A stretch of 6,670 nucleotides of DNA, from assembly GCA_003158885.1 (NCBI GenBank), contig PMLN01000006.1, positions 1 to 6,670 of the forward strand, given 5' to 3'. A model generated the notes under the pieces. The model was not told the origin of the DNA and made no database searches. It worked only from the letters and a program-made list of their open reading frames with translations. Origin of the DNA: Anaerolineae bacterium (lineage in GTDB: Bacteria; Chloroflexota; Anaerolineae; Anaerolineales; Villigracilaceae). Below, piece after piece: positions 1-5,972 of the stretch; position 1 is the first letter of the stretch; each line of letters starts with the position of its first letter. The position numbers and the translations under genes were made by a program.

Positions 1-2
1 TG

Positions 3-419
3 GTGCGACAACTCGTCACGGCGGATAACGTCAGCCAGGAAGTGATGCAGGATAACCGCGAGCGCCGCATTGTGCCGGTGGAGATGTCCGTGCTGGCTGT
101 GGGCTACGAACAGGATGGAAAAATCCATCATCTTTTACCGCCGCGTCCGCCTTTGAGTTTGGATGTGATTTATTTGTGTGATGATAAGGATTTGATTCGA
201 TTTACCGGCGCGGGAAGGTTCGGGTATTTCCGCCATATCCTTCGTTCACAGGATGTACCGATAGGTGAAGTGCTGGCCGCGCATATTCAGCAGGCGGCCA
301 GAGCGCATAAAAATCAAAAGTGGCAGGAGGACGCAACACAGGAATTGATCACTTTGCTTCGGGATGATTACCCGACTCTCATGTCAGTTCTTAGTGCGTT
401 AAGCGACGTTTCACGATAA
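3..419 (+). CDS. Unrecognised protein, C-terminal part (probably 5'-truncated by window edge)
   Basis: Open frame of 138 codons from a GTG at the extreme left edge to TAA at 417-419. No stop separates it from the edge and no ribosome binding site can be seen, so the real start is likely upstream and this is a C-terminal fragment. The visible part is soluble, with no membrane segment. It has a beta-rich first half (residues 25-75, including a proline-rich LLPPRPPLSLD stretch at about 44-54 and an RFTGAGRFGYFRHIL stretch at about 66-80) and a helical end rich in Gln, Ala and Asp. I do not recognise a family. The gene precedes the glycosyltransferase gene by 69 nt on the same strand. HerA-type ATPases often have a nuclease partner (NurA or others) nearby, and this could be tested as one, but I see no nuclease motif in the fragment. 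The reading frame is probably real because it is long, uninterrupted and has no competing frame. Confidence 0.6.
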   Translation: MRQLVTADNVSQEVMQDNRERRIVPVEMSVLAVGYEQDGKIHHLLPPRPPLSLDVIYLCDDKDLIRFTGAGRFGYFRHILRSQDVPIGEVLAAHIQQAARAHKNQKWQEDATQELITLLRDDYPTLMSVLSALSDVSR

Positions 420-488
420 GGTTATCATTCCTTACAAGAATCCTGCCTAGCGTGCATCAGAATGATCTGAAGCAATGGAGAATGCTCC

Positions 489-1889
489 GTGATTAAGAAA
501 ATATCATTCATAATAATTGCATTAGGTGCATTGATCGCTTTGGTCTTTCTATTTTCCATTATTATGGAAGGCGGCTTTCATCCGTCCCGCATATTGGGGA
601 TCGAGATAGGAATCTTGATCGCCTTATTCGGGACTGCGCTATCCATCTTTCAATCCCGCCGGAAGCCCAGCGCGGTTTCATTTTGGTCCACCCTGCGCGA
701 TAAGTTTTTTGAACTGCCCACCGTCGTTTGGATCGCGCTCGGTTTTTTGGTCAATTACGTTCTGTATTTTATCGCGCCCGTCTTCCTGAATTCCACTCTC
801 CATATTCAATATCCCGATAAATATATTGCCGATGCAACCCCGATTGGAATTGACCTCCAGTTGAACGTAGAAGCCATCCGGACATTATTCGTGCAGAACC
901 GAATCCCAAGCATCCTTAATCCACCTATTGTCAATTTTCTGCTTGTGCCGTTTCTAACGCTGGATCATGCCACGGGATACACGATTATCACCTTTGCGAC
1001 CCTCGTCAGTTATGCCCTTCTGATCATTTTTGCCATCCTGATGAGCAAGAGAGAGAATCATCACTCCATCCTGCTGGTGGCAGCCATTACGATCTTTTCA
1101 TACGGCCTGCAATTCGAACTGGAGCGCGGACAATTTTATACGATTTCCATGATGCTCAGCCTGGCGGCCATCTACATTTTTCATAAGCACCGTGATTTTC
1201 GCTTCTTTGCCTATCTTTTGTTCTGTCTCTCCATCCAAATGAAATACTATCCGGCGCTGCTGGTTTTTATGTTTGTTGACGATTGGCGCGATTGGAAAGG
1301 CAACCTGAAACGGTTTTTGGCCCTCGGCCTGGCGAATTTCCTGTTACTCTTCCTGCAAGGCATTGGATACTTCAATGCATTCTTTCACCAACTTGGAACC
1401 AAATCGGATTTCTCCGAGGTATGGAAAGGGAATCATGCGATCCAATCCTTCGTCGGCTTGTTGAGCAGCTCAGGCCTGAAACAGGCTGGCCTGGTCACCA
1501 CCTTATTGTATGCGTACGTTCTGATCTGCCTTGCAGTTGTCCTGGTTGGGGCATATTGGAGAAATACAAAAGGTTTTAATGCCGATCTGCTGTTGGCATT
1601 CACCATTGGGGCGCTCGTTCTGCCTCCCGTCAGTCATGATTACACCCTGCCCATGTTGACAGCGCCTTTTGCGTTATTCTTAGCGAGCCAAAGCTTAAGG
1701 GATCATTCCTGGAAAGGCATAATGGCGATTCTGCTTATGTTCATTGCTTCGCTTGCCTATTCAGCCACATTGTTCTCTTTCAAATATCGTCCCAGTGCCT
1801 TGAGCGATACCTTTCCGTTCCTGGTGATCATCCTTACAGCAGCAGTTTTGTTGAACATTCTCAAAGGACGACAAGCCGAGGCGCAGTAA
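489..1889 (+). CDS. GT87-family (DUF2029) polytopic membrane glycosyltransferase
   Basis: A 466-residue, very hydrophobic protein with roughly 12-14 predicted membrane spans (for example residues 5-25, 36-55, 77-100, 163-185, 236-262, 274-292, 335-357, 409-430, 441-458). It fits the GT-C fold family GT87/DUF2029, whose members transfer mannosyl or other sugars from polyprenyl-phosphate donors on the outer face of the membrane. Supporting landmarks are ID at 121-122 after the first long loop, ERGQ at 212-215, KYYP at 252-255, WKGNHAIQS at 312-320 (the family's GN-x-S loop) and PPVSHDY at 379-385 (the family's P-x-S-x-D-H/Y-like element). The start is GTG at 489, chosen because GGAG (477-480) lies 8 nt before it; the ATG at 482 is out of frame. 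The donor and acceptor cannot be inferred from the sequence. The ATPase gene begins 35 nt downstream, so the two are probably co-transcribed although no functional link is obvious. Confidence 0.8.
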   Translation: MIKKISFIIIALGALIALVFLFSIIMEGGFHPSRILGIEIGILIALFGTALSIFQSRRKPSAVSFWSTLRDKFFELPTVVWIALGFLVNYVLYFIAPVFLNSTLHIQYPDKYIADATPIGIDLQLNVEAIRTLFVQNRIPSILNPPIVNFLLVPFLTLDHATGYTIITFATLVSYALLIIFAILMSKRENHHSILLVAAITIFSYGLQFELERGQFYTISMMLSLAAIYIFHKHRDFRFFAYLLFCLSIQMKYYPALLVFMFVDDWRDWKGNLKRFLALGLANFLLLFLQGIGYFNAFFHQLGTKSDFSEVWKGNHAIQSFVGLLSSSGLKQAGLVTTLLYAYVLICLAVVLVGAYWRNTKGFNADLLLAFTIGALVLPPVSHDYTLPMLTAPFALFLASQSLRDHSWKGIMAILLMFIASLAYSATLFSFKYRPSALSDTFPFLVIILTAAVLLNILKGRQAEAQ

Positions 1890-1924
1890 TTTTGTCCGAA
1901 ACCTTTTGACACAGGATACAACTT

Positions 1925-3601
1925 ATGAATGAACATCAAATCATCGGTTACATCATCGGCGGGGGATTGAAGGAGTCATTTCGCGCGAGGTTAATAGTTC
2001 CGGCGCAGGAAGTGCAGGAAGGCGCGTTCGTGGTGGTGGAAAATTCGGGCTGGCGATACTACGGATTAGTCACCGATATTCAACTCGGCGCGACCGACCC
2101 GCGTTTTGCCGATGAGCAATCCGAAGCACGACTGCCCGCCGCGATTGCGAAGGCGCTGCACGGCCAGACGCTTTACACGAACCTTGAAATCCTGCCCGCA
2201 TTGATGCAAGATATCGGGCCAGATCCAATCTCGGCGGAGTATAAAAAATGGAAGCAAGATAACCCTGACGATCCAAAGCCGCTGCCGGTCAAGACCGTAC
2301 CGCCGCATCATTCATCCGTCGAGATGGCGCAACCCGAACATATCGCGGGCATCTTCGGCGAACCGAGCGACAAAAACTTTATCATCGGGTATACACGCGA
2401 GCAGGGACATCCCGTTTGCATTGATTTGGAAAAATTCGTCCAGCGTTCCTCGGGCATCTTTGGCGCAACGGGTACGGGCAAATCGTTCCTGACGCGGGCG
2501 GTGCTGGCGGGATTGATCCACTATAACAAGGCTTCGGTGCTGGTGTTCGACATGCACAACGAATACGGATTCGACGACACGGCCTCGGACACCGGCAAAC
2601 GCGTAATCGGATTGAAGAATAAATTCGCATCGAAGGTGCGCGTGGTCGGACTAGGAGGCGGTGCGACCATCCGAGGCGAGACACCGGATTTCAACCTGGA
2701 GATCGCGGAAGGCGATATTTCCACCTCGGATGTGGAACTGCTGGCACGCGAACTTGACTTGAAAGAAACGACCGCCACCACACTGGATGCACTGTGGAAC
2801 TCGTTCAAGCGGGATTGGTTCAGCGAGTTCAAGATGATGACTCAGGAAGTCATCGCGACCGAGGATGGCAAGAAAATCCCTGCACCGGGGAGCGTGGCAA
2901 CCTGGGCCAACGCCAACGGGGTCAATGTGATGGCGGCGGAGGCCTTGCAAAACAAACTGAGGCGGCTGTTCAACAAGGAATATATCGTTGAAAAACCGGC
3001 TGCAGACCCGATCCATGAAATCATCTCAGCGCTTGAGAACGGACAACATATCGTGCTGTCGTTCGGCAAGTTCGAGACCGACCTGGATTATCTGCTGGTT
3101 GCCAATTTGCTGACACGGCGCATCCGCGAAGCGTGGGAGAAGAAAACCAACGCCTATCGTTCCACAGGCCGGGATGAACCGAAGCAGTTGGTGATCGTGA
3201 TCGAGGAGGCGCACAAGCTATTGAACCGCGAGATGGCCTCACAAACCACCTTCGCCACGATCGCGCGCGAAATGCGCAAATATTATGTGACGCTGCTGGT
3301 CATCGACCAGCGCCCCTCGCAAATCTACGATGAAGTCATGTCACAACTCGGGACACGCATCAGCGGCTGGCTGGGCGATGACGATGACATCCATGCCGTG
3401 CTTTCGGGGCTTTCGGGCCGCGAAGCCTTGCGCGGGATGTTGGCACGCTTGCAGGCCAAGGAAGAAGTATTGCTGTTGGGCTGGGGCGTGCCGATGCCAT
3501 TGCCGGTCAAATCACGTAGATATGACGATCAGTTTTGGAAGGAATTGCTGGGAGGCGGGAAGAGGAGCCAGGAGCAGAATTTGAAGGAGTTGGGATTTTA
3601 A
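1925..3601 (+). CDS. HerA-like (DUF87/FtsK-HerA superfamily) ATPase
   Basis: A 558-residue protein. Residues 1-60 resemble the small N-terminal HAS-barrel of HerA proteins. A RecA-type ATPase core follows, with Walker A GATGTGKS (180-187), the family-typical VFDMHNEYG (207-215), Walker B with catalytic acids VIVIEEAHKLL (423-433) and DQRPSQI (461-467), which matches the HerA arginine-bearing sensor segment. A short beta segment (515-533) and a charged, glycine-rich tail (534-558) close the protein. HerA enzymes are hexameric DNA translocases that work with a nuclease such as NurA in end resection, or with other effectors in phage defence. No such partner is recognisable in this window. ATG at 1925 has AGGA (1913-1916) at 8 nt spacing. 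The last 24 codons plus stop recur downstream as two further copies (4279-4353, and a decayed copy ending at 4868), so this gene's 3' end is the anchor of the repeat system. All ATPase motifs are intact, so the gene appears functional. The specific HerA subfamily is not determined. Confidence 0.88.
   Translation: MNEHQIIGYIIGGGLKESFRARLIVPAQEVQEGAFVVVENSGWRYYGLVTDIQLGATDPRFADEQSEARLPAAIAKALHGQTLYTNLEILPALMQDIGPDPISAEYKKWKQDNPDDPKPLPVKTVPPHHSSVEMAQPEHIAGIFGEPSDKNFIIGYTREQGHPVCIDLEKFVQRSSGIFGATGTGKSFLTRAVLAGLIHYNKASVLVFDMHNEYGFDDTASDTGKRVIGLKNKFASKVRVVGLGGGATIRGETPDFNLEIAEGDISTSDVELLARELDLKETTATTLDALWNSFKRDWFSEFKMMTQEVIATEDGKKIPAPGSVATWANANGVNVMAAEALQNKLRRLFNKEYIVEKPAADPIHEIISALENGQHIVLSFGKFETDLDYLLVANLLTRRIREAWEKKTNAYRSTGRDEPKQLVIVIEEAHKLLNREMASQTTFATIAREMRKYYVTLLVIDQRPSQIYDEVMSQLGTRISGWLGDDDDIHAVLSGLSGREALRGMLARLQAKEEVLLLGWGVPMPLPVKSRRYDDQFWKELLGGGKRSQEQNLKELGF
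3527..3601 (+). repeat. Repeat copy A: 3' end of the HerA-like ATPase gene
   Basis: These are the final 24 codons plus TAA of the ATPase gene, coding for a tail that starts DQFWKELLGGGKRS and ends KELGF. Copy B (4279-4353) has exactly the same length and matches at 68 of 75 positions by my manual count. Copy C (core 4836-4868) matches the last 33 nt with 3 differences. Copies A and C share an exact 20-nt match (3570-3589 and 4837-4856). All three share a 15-nt core (3575-3589 here). Copy A is the one currently joined to the intact gene and would be the left attachment-like site in an insertion model. Confidence 0.9.
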
Positions 3602-3625
3602 TGATCTTCGAGCAAATCCTGGCCG

Positions 3626-3634
3626 TGCTATAAT
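3626..3634 (+). promoter_or_regulatory. Extended -10 promoter of the mntA-hepT operon, predicted leaderless
   Basis: TGCTATAAT is a perfect extended -10 element (TG-n-TATAAT, hexamer at 3629-3634). The start site expected about 7 nt downstream falls at about 3641, which is the A of the mntA ATG. No Shine-Dalgarno sequence occurs before that ATG, which agrees with a leaderless mRNA. The -35 region (about 3606-3612, CTTCGAG) is poor, as is usual for extended -10 promoters. The element lies 24 nt after the ATPase stop codon, inside the inserted unit. Confidence 0.6.
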
Positions 3635-3640
3635 TTAATC

Positions 3641-3949
3641 ATGCAAAGAAAGAAGCTTAGGATTCCTCGAAAAAAGATCTTTGACTTCTGCCAACGCTGG
3701 AGCATTACCGAATTTTCGCTGTTCGGTTCCATCCTGCGCGAGGATTTTCGGCCAGATAGCGATATTGACGTGTTGGTCAGCATTGATCCAAAGGCTCATA
3801 TTGGACTGCTCGAACTGGTTGACATGCAACTCGAACTTGAAAAGATGTTCAAGCGCCCCGTCGATTTGGTTGAAAAAGAAGGATTGATCAATCCCTACCG
3901 GCGACGCGAGATATTGCGAACTGCACAGGTGGTTTATGCCGCTGGATGA
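3641..3949 (+). CDS. mntA: MntA-type minimal nucleotidyltransferase antitoxin
   Basis: A 102-residue protein of the minimal nucleotidyltransferase (MNT) family. The signature GS-x10-DxD is present: G29-S30, then D41 and D43 within RPDSDIDVLV, with a likely third metal-binding acid at D75 in RPVDLVEKE. In studied MntA/HepT pairs, MntA neutralises the toxin by attaching AMP units to a tyrosine near the toxin's active site using ATP. The catalytic residues needed for this are all visible, so the enzyme should be active. Its length is normal for the family. The ATG at 3641 has no ribosome binding site but sits exactly where transcription should start from the extended -10 promoter at 3626-3634, so translation is probably leaderless. 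The 3' end overlaps hepT by 14 nt, which implies translational coupling. The gene lies in the unit bounded by repeats A and B. Confidence 0.9.
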   Translation: MQRKKLRIPRKKIFDFCQRWSITEFSLFGSILREDFRPDSDIDVLVSIDPKAHIGLLELVDMQLELEKMFKRPVDLVEKEGLINPYRRREILRTAQVVYAAG

Positions 3950-4283
3950 ACGGGAATTATCTTATTTGTGGGATATGCAAAATGCCGCCCGCGAGATCAA
4001 CAACTTCATGCGAGACGTAAAATTTGCGAGGTTCGAGAAGGAAAAGGTTTTGCGCTTTGCCGCGGAACGTGAATTGTTGGTGATCGGTGAGGCGGCAAAC
4101 CATTTATCCCCACAGTTTCGGAAAAAGCATCCAGAAATTCCATGGATAAATTTCATTGGTTTGCGAAATATCCTAGCACATGAATACGGCGAGACGTTGA
4201 TAAGCAAAGTATGGATCGCCGCGACGGAGAGCGTACCCGACTTGCTTGCAACGTTGAACAAACTGCTTGCAGACAACCGATGA
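3936..4283 (+). CDS. hepT: HepT-like HEPN (DUF86) ribonuclease toxin
   Basis: A 115-residue, all-helical protein of the HEPN/DUF86 family, the toxin partner of the MNT protein encoded just upstream. The catalytic motif R-x4-H-x-Y is intact in LRNILAHEYGE: R77, H82 and Y84. R and H form the RNase site of HEPN toxins, and the tyrosine is the residue that MntA modifies in characterised systems. The preceding IGEAANHLSPQF segment (50-61) is also typical of the family. HepT proteins act as dimers and cleave RNA (tRNA in one studied case) to arrest growth. The ATG at 3936 has AGGTGG at 3927-3932 and overlaps the end of mntA by 14 nt. The stop codon (4281-4283) falls inside the first bases of repeat copy B, in a different frame from the repeat's peptide, so the toxin gene runs right up to the repeat border. 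Confidence 0.9.
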   Translation: MPLDERELSYLWDMQNAAREINNFMRDVKFARFEKEKVLRFAAERELLVIGEAANHLSPQFRKKHPEIPWINFIGLRNILAHEYGETLISKVWIAATESVPDLLATLNKLLADNR

Positions 4284-4353
4284 GTTCTGGAAGGAATTGC
4301 TGGGAGGCGGGAAGAGGAGCAAGGAACAGAATTTGAAGGAGCTTGGTTTTTAA
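4279..4353 (+). repeat. Repeat copy B: second copy of the ATPase gene 3' end
   Basis: A 75-nt segment that reads in frame, from GAT at 4279 to TAA at 4351-4353, as the ATPase tail with only two conservative changes: Q to E at the second residue and Q to K at residue 15. I count 7 differences from copy A; 5 are silent, falling at third codon positions or in synonymous Leu codons. No start codon or upstream ATPase sequence is attached, so it is a detached gene end and is not translated as such. The shared sequence stops abruptly on the left at about 4278 and continues only about 4 nt (TGAT) past the stop codon. Confidence 0.9.
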
Positions 4354-4450
4354 TGATTATACATTTTCTGCTCGTTGCATAAATTTCTAAACAGGATTGT
4401 CATCCGCATTATCGGTTGCAGGAAAGCAACCAGGATCGAAAGAGAACGAT

Positions 4451-4768
4451 ATGAAAAAGAAAATGAATGAAATCCAAAACGAGGACTTGCTGCCCGAATA
4501 TGATTTCACCGGTAAAAAGGGCGTGCGCGGAAAATATACCAAAGCCTTGCAGAAGGGGTATTCCGTCCGTGTACTGAAAACAGATGGAACGGTTACAGTG
4601 CGGAACTTTGTTCCAAAAGAAAGCACGGTGCTGCTCGACCCGGATGTGAGAGCTTATTTTCCGGATTCGGAAAGCGTTAATCGGGCATTGCGCTCGCTGA
4701 TTGATCTTATCCCTGAGAAAAGGACAAGACGAATCACTGAAAATCGGGCCAAGTACGGCGGGAAATGA
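4451..4768 (+). CDS. Small antitoxin-like protein without a visible toxin partner
   Basis: A 105-residue, strongly charged protein (Lys/Arg/Glu/Asp rich). Its landmarks are LLPEYDFTGKKGVRGKY (residues 13-29), a beta-hairpin-like stretch SVRVLKTDGTVTVRNF, then VLLDPDVRAYFPDSESVNRALRSLI. The order LPEYDF, GVRGKY, DPDV, FPDSESVN-ALR is one I associate with a common family of small hypothetical proteins, often sited beside toxin genes in cyanobacteria and Chloroflexota and regarded as likely antitoxins. That link is from memory and no characterised function is claimed. ATG at 4451 is preferred over a TTG at 4397 because the family-like sequence begins after it; the ribosome site (AGAGAA, 4441-4446) is weak. 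There is no toxin gene on either side within the unit bounded by repeats B and C, so the gene appears orphaned. Confidence 0.65.
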   Translation: MKKKMNEIQNEDLLPEYDFTGKKGVRGKYTKALQKGYSVRVLKTDGTVTVRNFVPKESTVLLDPDVRAYFPDSESVNRALRSLIDLIPEKRTRRITENRAKYGGK

Positions 4769-4815
4769 TTTAAATTTAATCACGGATTTCACCGCTGACA
4801 ATAAACAACCCGCAT

Positions 4816-4868
4816 AGTTCGTGGCAGGGAAATAAAAGGAGCAGAATTTGAAGGAGCTGGGGTTTTAA
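4816..4868 (+). repeat. Repeat copy C: decayed third copy of the ATPase gene 3' end
   Basis: The core 4836-4868 reads KEQNLKELGF plus TAA, the same peptide end as copies A and B, with 3 of 33 bases differing from each. Upstream, 4816-4832 can be aligned with small gaps to the first part of copy B (AGTTC, TGG, AGG-like blocks). This suggests a once full-length copy that lost about 20 internal bases and gained an in-frame TAA (4833-4835). The core is secure; the upstream arm is tentative. Confidence 0.75.
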
Positions 4869-5001
4869 TCATCGGTGAACTATGAGAACTGGAGACCTAA
4901 GGCGCGTCGGAATCAACACGTCAGATTCCTTATATTATCGAGGATGATTTTGTTGCGCCATAAAAAATAAATTTACTTGCAAACGGCTATTTGCTGTTCA
5001 G
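4869..5001. other. Intergenic stretch between repeat C and the - strand gene
   Basis: No convincing gene. It contains a 6-bp inverted repeat GGAATC/GATTCC (4909-4914 and 4924-4929, 9-nt loop) nested inside a 5-bp pair GGCGC/GCGCC (4901-4905 and 4955-4959). There is no run of T after the inner stem on the + strand, so it is not a clear terminator for the antitoxin-like gene. The right edge is AT-rich and joins the 3' end of the - strand gene. Confidence 0.4.
4962..4994 (-). terminator. Weak possible terminator of the HEPN-like gene
   Basis: Read on the - strand after the stop codon of the 312-residue gene, a 5-bp stem GCAAA/TTTGC (4990-4994 with 4979-4983, 6-nt loop) is followed by a T-rich tract that includes six Ts (complement of 4962-4967) about 11 nt later. 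The short stem and delayed T tract make it a weak candidate. Confidence 0.3.
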
Positions 5002-5940
5002 TTACTTTGCATACTCATCGTCAATTATTTTGGCATATTCTTTTAATGCATCAACCTTATTTTGTAGAAAATAAGCATAAATTTGAGCGGCCAGATTTTC
5101 TACCCCATTTCTTCCATGAAAATATTTCCCTAAATTGGCTGCTGCGTATTCAATAAGTTCAAAATCATCTTGCAGACGTTCATAAAAATCCATATTTCTT
5201 CTCTTAACTGAATCTCGGAATTTGTTTACTACATCCATAATGTTCTTAAGATTATTATTTGCCAATTCAGCATATTCATCTCTGGAAATTCCCTCAAAGA
5301 GTTTTTCGAAATCATAACCGAGTGTTTCAGGAAATATTTCAATTAACTTTTCCATACGGAATTTTTCCTTATGCGCTTTTTCCTCTGCTTCTAAGCCATT
5401 AATCAGAGTTGTAAGAATAGAAGATATAAATTTTCTTTGCTCAATGATTAATTCCGAAGTTTTTATGTCTCTAAATTGTGCATTGGATCCATCAGAGAAA
5501 TAAGACGCTAGTGTAAAACCCGACTTATTCAAAGTAATGTGAGAAATGTGATGATAAGAATTTGGTTTCCCCTTTTTGCGGTCGCGCTTTGTCGGATGCC
5601 CTGCTGTATCGTTTCGTATCTCTCGGATTTCATTTAACTTTGGATAGTTGTGTATATCATCCTTGATGCCTAATGCTTCACAGAGATTTATAACAGCGTC
5701 TTGCTGAACATATATTGCTTGCAACAAGCCATATACTGCAAGATAAAGTAAAGACTTATCTTGCCCAAAATCTTCTTCTGTATACGCGGCTATCGCGTCC
5801 TCAGTATCCTCGATAATGTCTAAGGAGCTGCACAATTGATAGAATAATGCCTTATCCTGCCGCAACTTGTAATGTTTTTGCGGATTATTGATTAATTTGC
5901 GTATCTGGTTTTCCTGCTCTAGAACAATTCTATCTGGCAT
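5002..5940 (-). CDS. Unrecognised protein with candidate HEPN-type R-x5-H motif
   Basis: A 312-residue, helix-rich, charged protein with no signal peptide or membrane segment. I do not recognise a named family. The most telling segment is LNEIREIRNDTAGHPTKRD (102-120), where R109-N-x4-H115 fits the R-x4-6-H signature of HEPN ribonucleases and the G-H-P ending is common in them. The preceding helices (64-90) would form the rest of a HEPN bundle. The C-terminal half (190-312) is a separate helical region, possibly a sensor or interaction domain. The gene is visibly more AT-rich than the ATPase gene and lies opposite to its neighbours, which suggests acquisition. ATG (5938-5940) has no clear ribosome binding site, but no other Met occurs before residue 196, so the start is likely right. 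An abortive-infection or toxin role is plausible by motif and company, but unproven. Confidence 0.75.
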   Translation of the reverse strand: MPDRIVLEQENQIRKLINNPQKHYKLRQDKALFYQLCSSLDIIEDTEDAIAAYTEEDFGQDKSLLYLAVYGLLQAIYVQQDAVINLCEALGIKDDIHNYPKLNEIREIRNDTAGHPTKRDRKKGKPNSYHHISHITLNKSGFTLASYFSDGSNAQFRDIKTSELIIEQRKFISSILTTLINGLEAEEKAHKEKFRMEKLIEIFPETLGYDFEKLFEGISRDEYAELANNNLKNIMDVVNKFRDSVKRRNMDFYERLQDDFELIEYAAANLGKYFHGRNGVENLAAQIYAYFLQNKVDALKEYAKIIDDEYAK

Positions 5941-5972
5941 ATGATGAAAATGGTTTACGGATTTTGGCTATA

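Larger units (their letters stand above)
3602..4353 (+). mobile_element. Putative mini-cassette 1: promoter, mntA, hepT and repeat copy B
   Basis: This 752-nt unit lies between the end of repeat copy A and the end of copy B. It contains almost nothing except an extended -10 promoter, the overlapping mntA-hepT pair and one copy of the ATPase gene end. The two repeats flank it directly, as expected if a cassette had joined at the 3' end of the gene and supplied a replacement gene end. No integrase, transposase or terminal inverted repeat is present, so it would be a non-autonomous element or a product of homologous recombination between related gene ends. The boundaries are inferred from the repeats alone. 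Confidence 0.5.
4354..4868 (+). mobile_element. Putative mini-cassette 2: antitoxin-like gene and repeat copy C
   Basis: A 515-nt unit between the end of repeat copy B and the end of copy C. It follows the same plan as the unit before it: a short leader, a small gene on the + strand, then a copy of the ATPase gene end. Here the gene end is decayed, which suggests an older insertion. No recombinase is encoded. The unit is inferred from the repeats only. Confidence 0.4.

Noticed and set aside
424..470. Inverted repeats ATCATTC/GAATGAT (424-430 and 460-466) and TCAGA/TCTGA (457-461 and 466-470) before the glycosyltransferase gene
   Set aside because: Short, overlapping, without a T tract, and of a size expected by chance. 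I would not call an operator or terminator.
4354..4396. Promoter for the antitoxin-like gene analogous to the one before mntA
   Set aside because: TATACA and TGCATAAAT occur here, but neither gives a convincing pair of promoter hexamers, so no promoter is called.
4397..4450. Upstream TTG start that would extend the antitoxin-like protein by 18 residues
   Set aside because: The extension has no family-like sequence and starts with a rare codon, although ACAGG precedes it closely. ATG at 4451 fits the usual beginning of such proteins better.
3602..4868. Classical insertion sequence or CRISPR array as the explanation of the repeats
   Set aside because: There is no transposase and no terminal inverted repeat. 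The repeats are coding-sequence ends of different ages separated by genes of 400-700 nt, not regularly spaced short repeats with unique spacers.
4901..4959. Nested inverted repeats GGCGC/GCGCC and GGAATC/GATTCC as a terminator or attachment site
   Set aside because: The arms are only 5-6 bp, there is no T tract, and no second copy occurs elsewhere in the window. Noted in the intergenic entry only.
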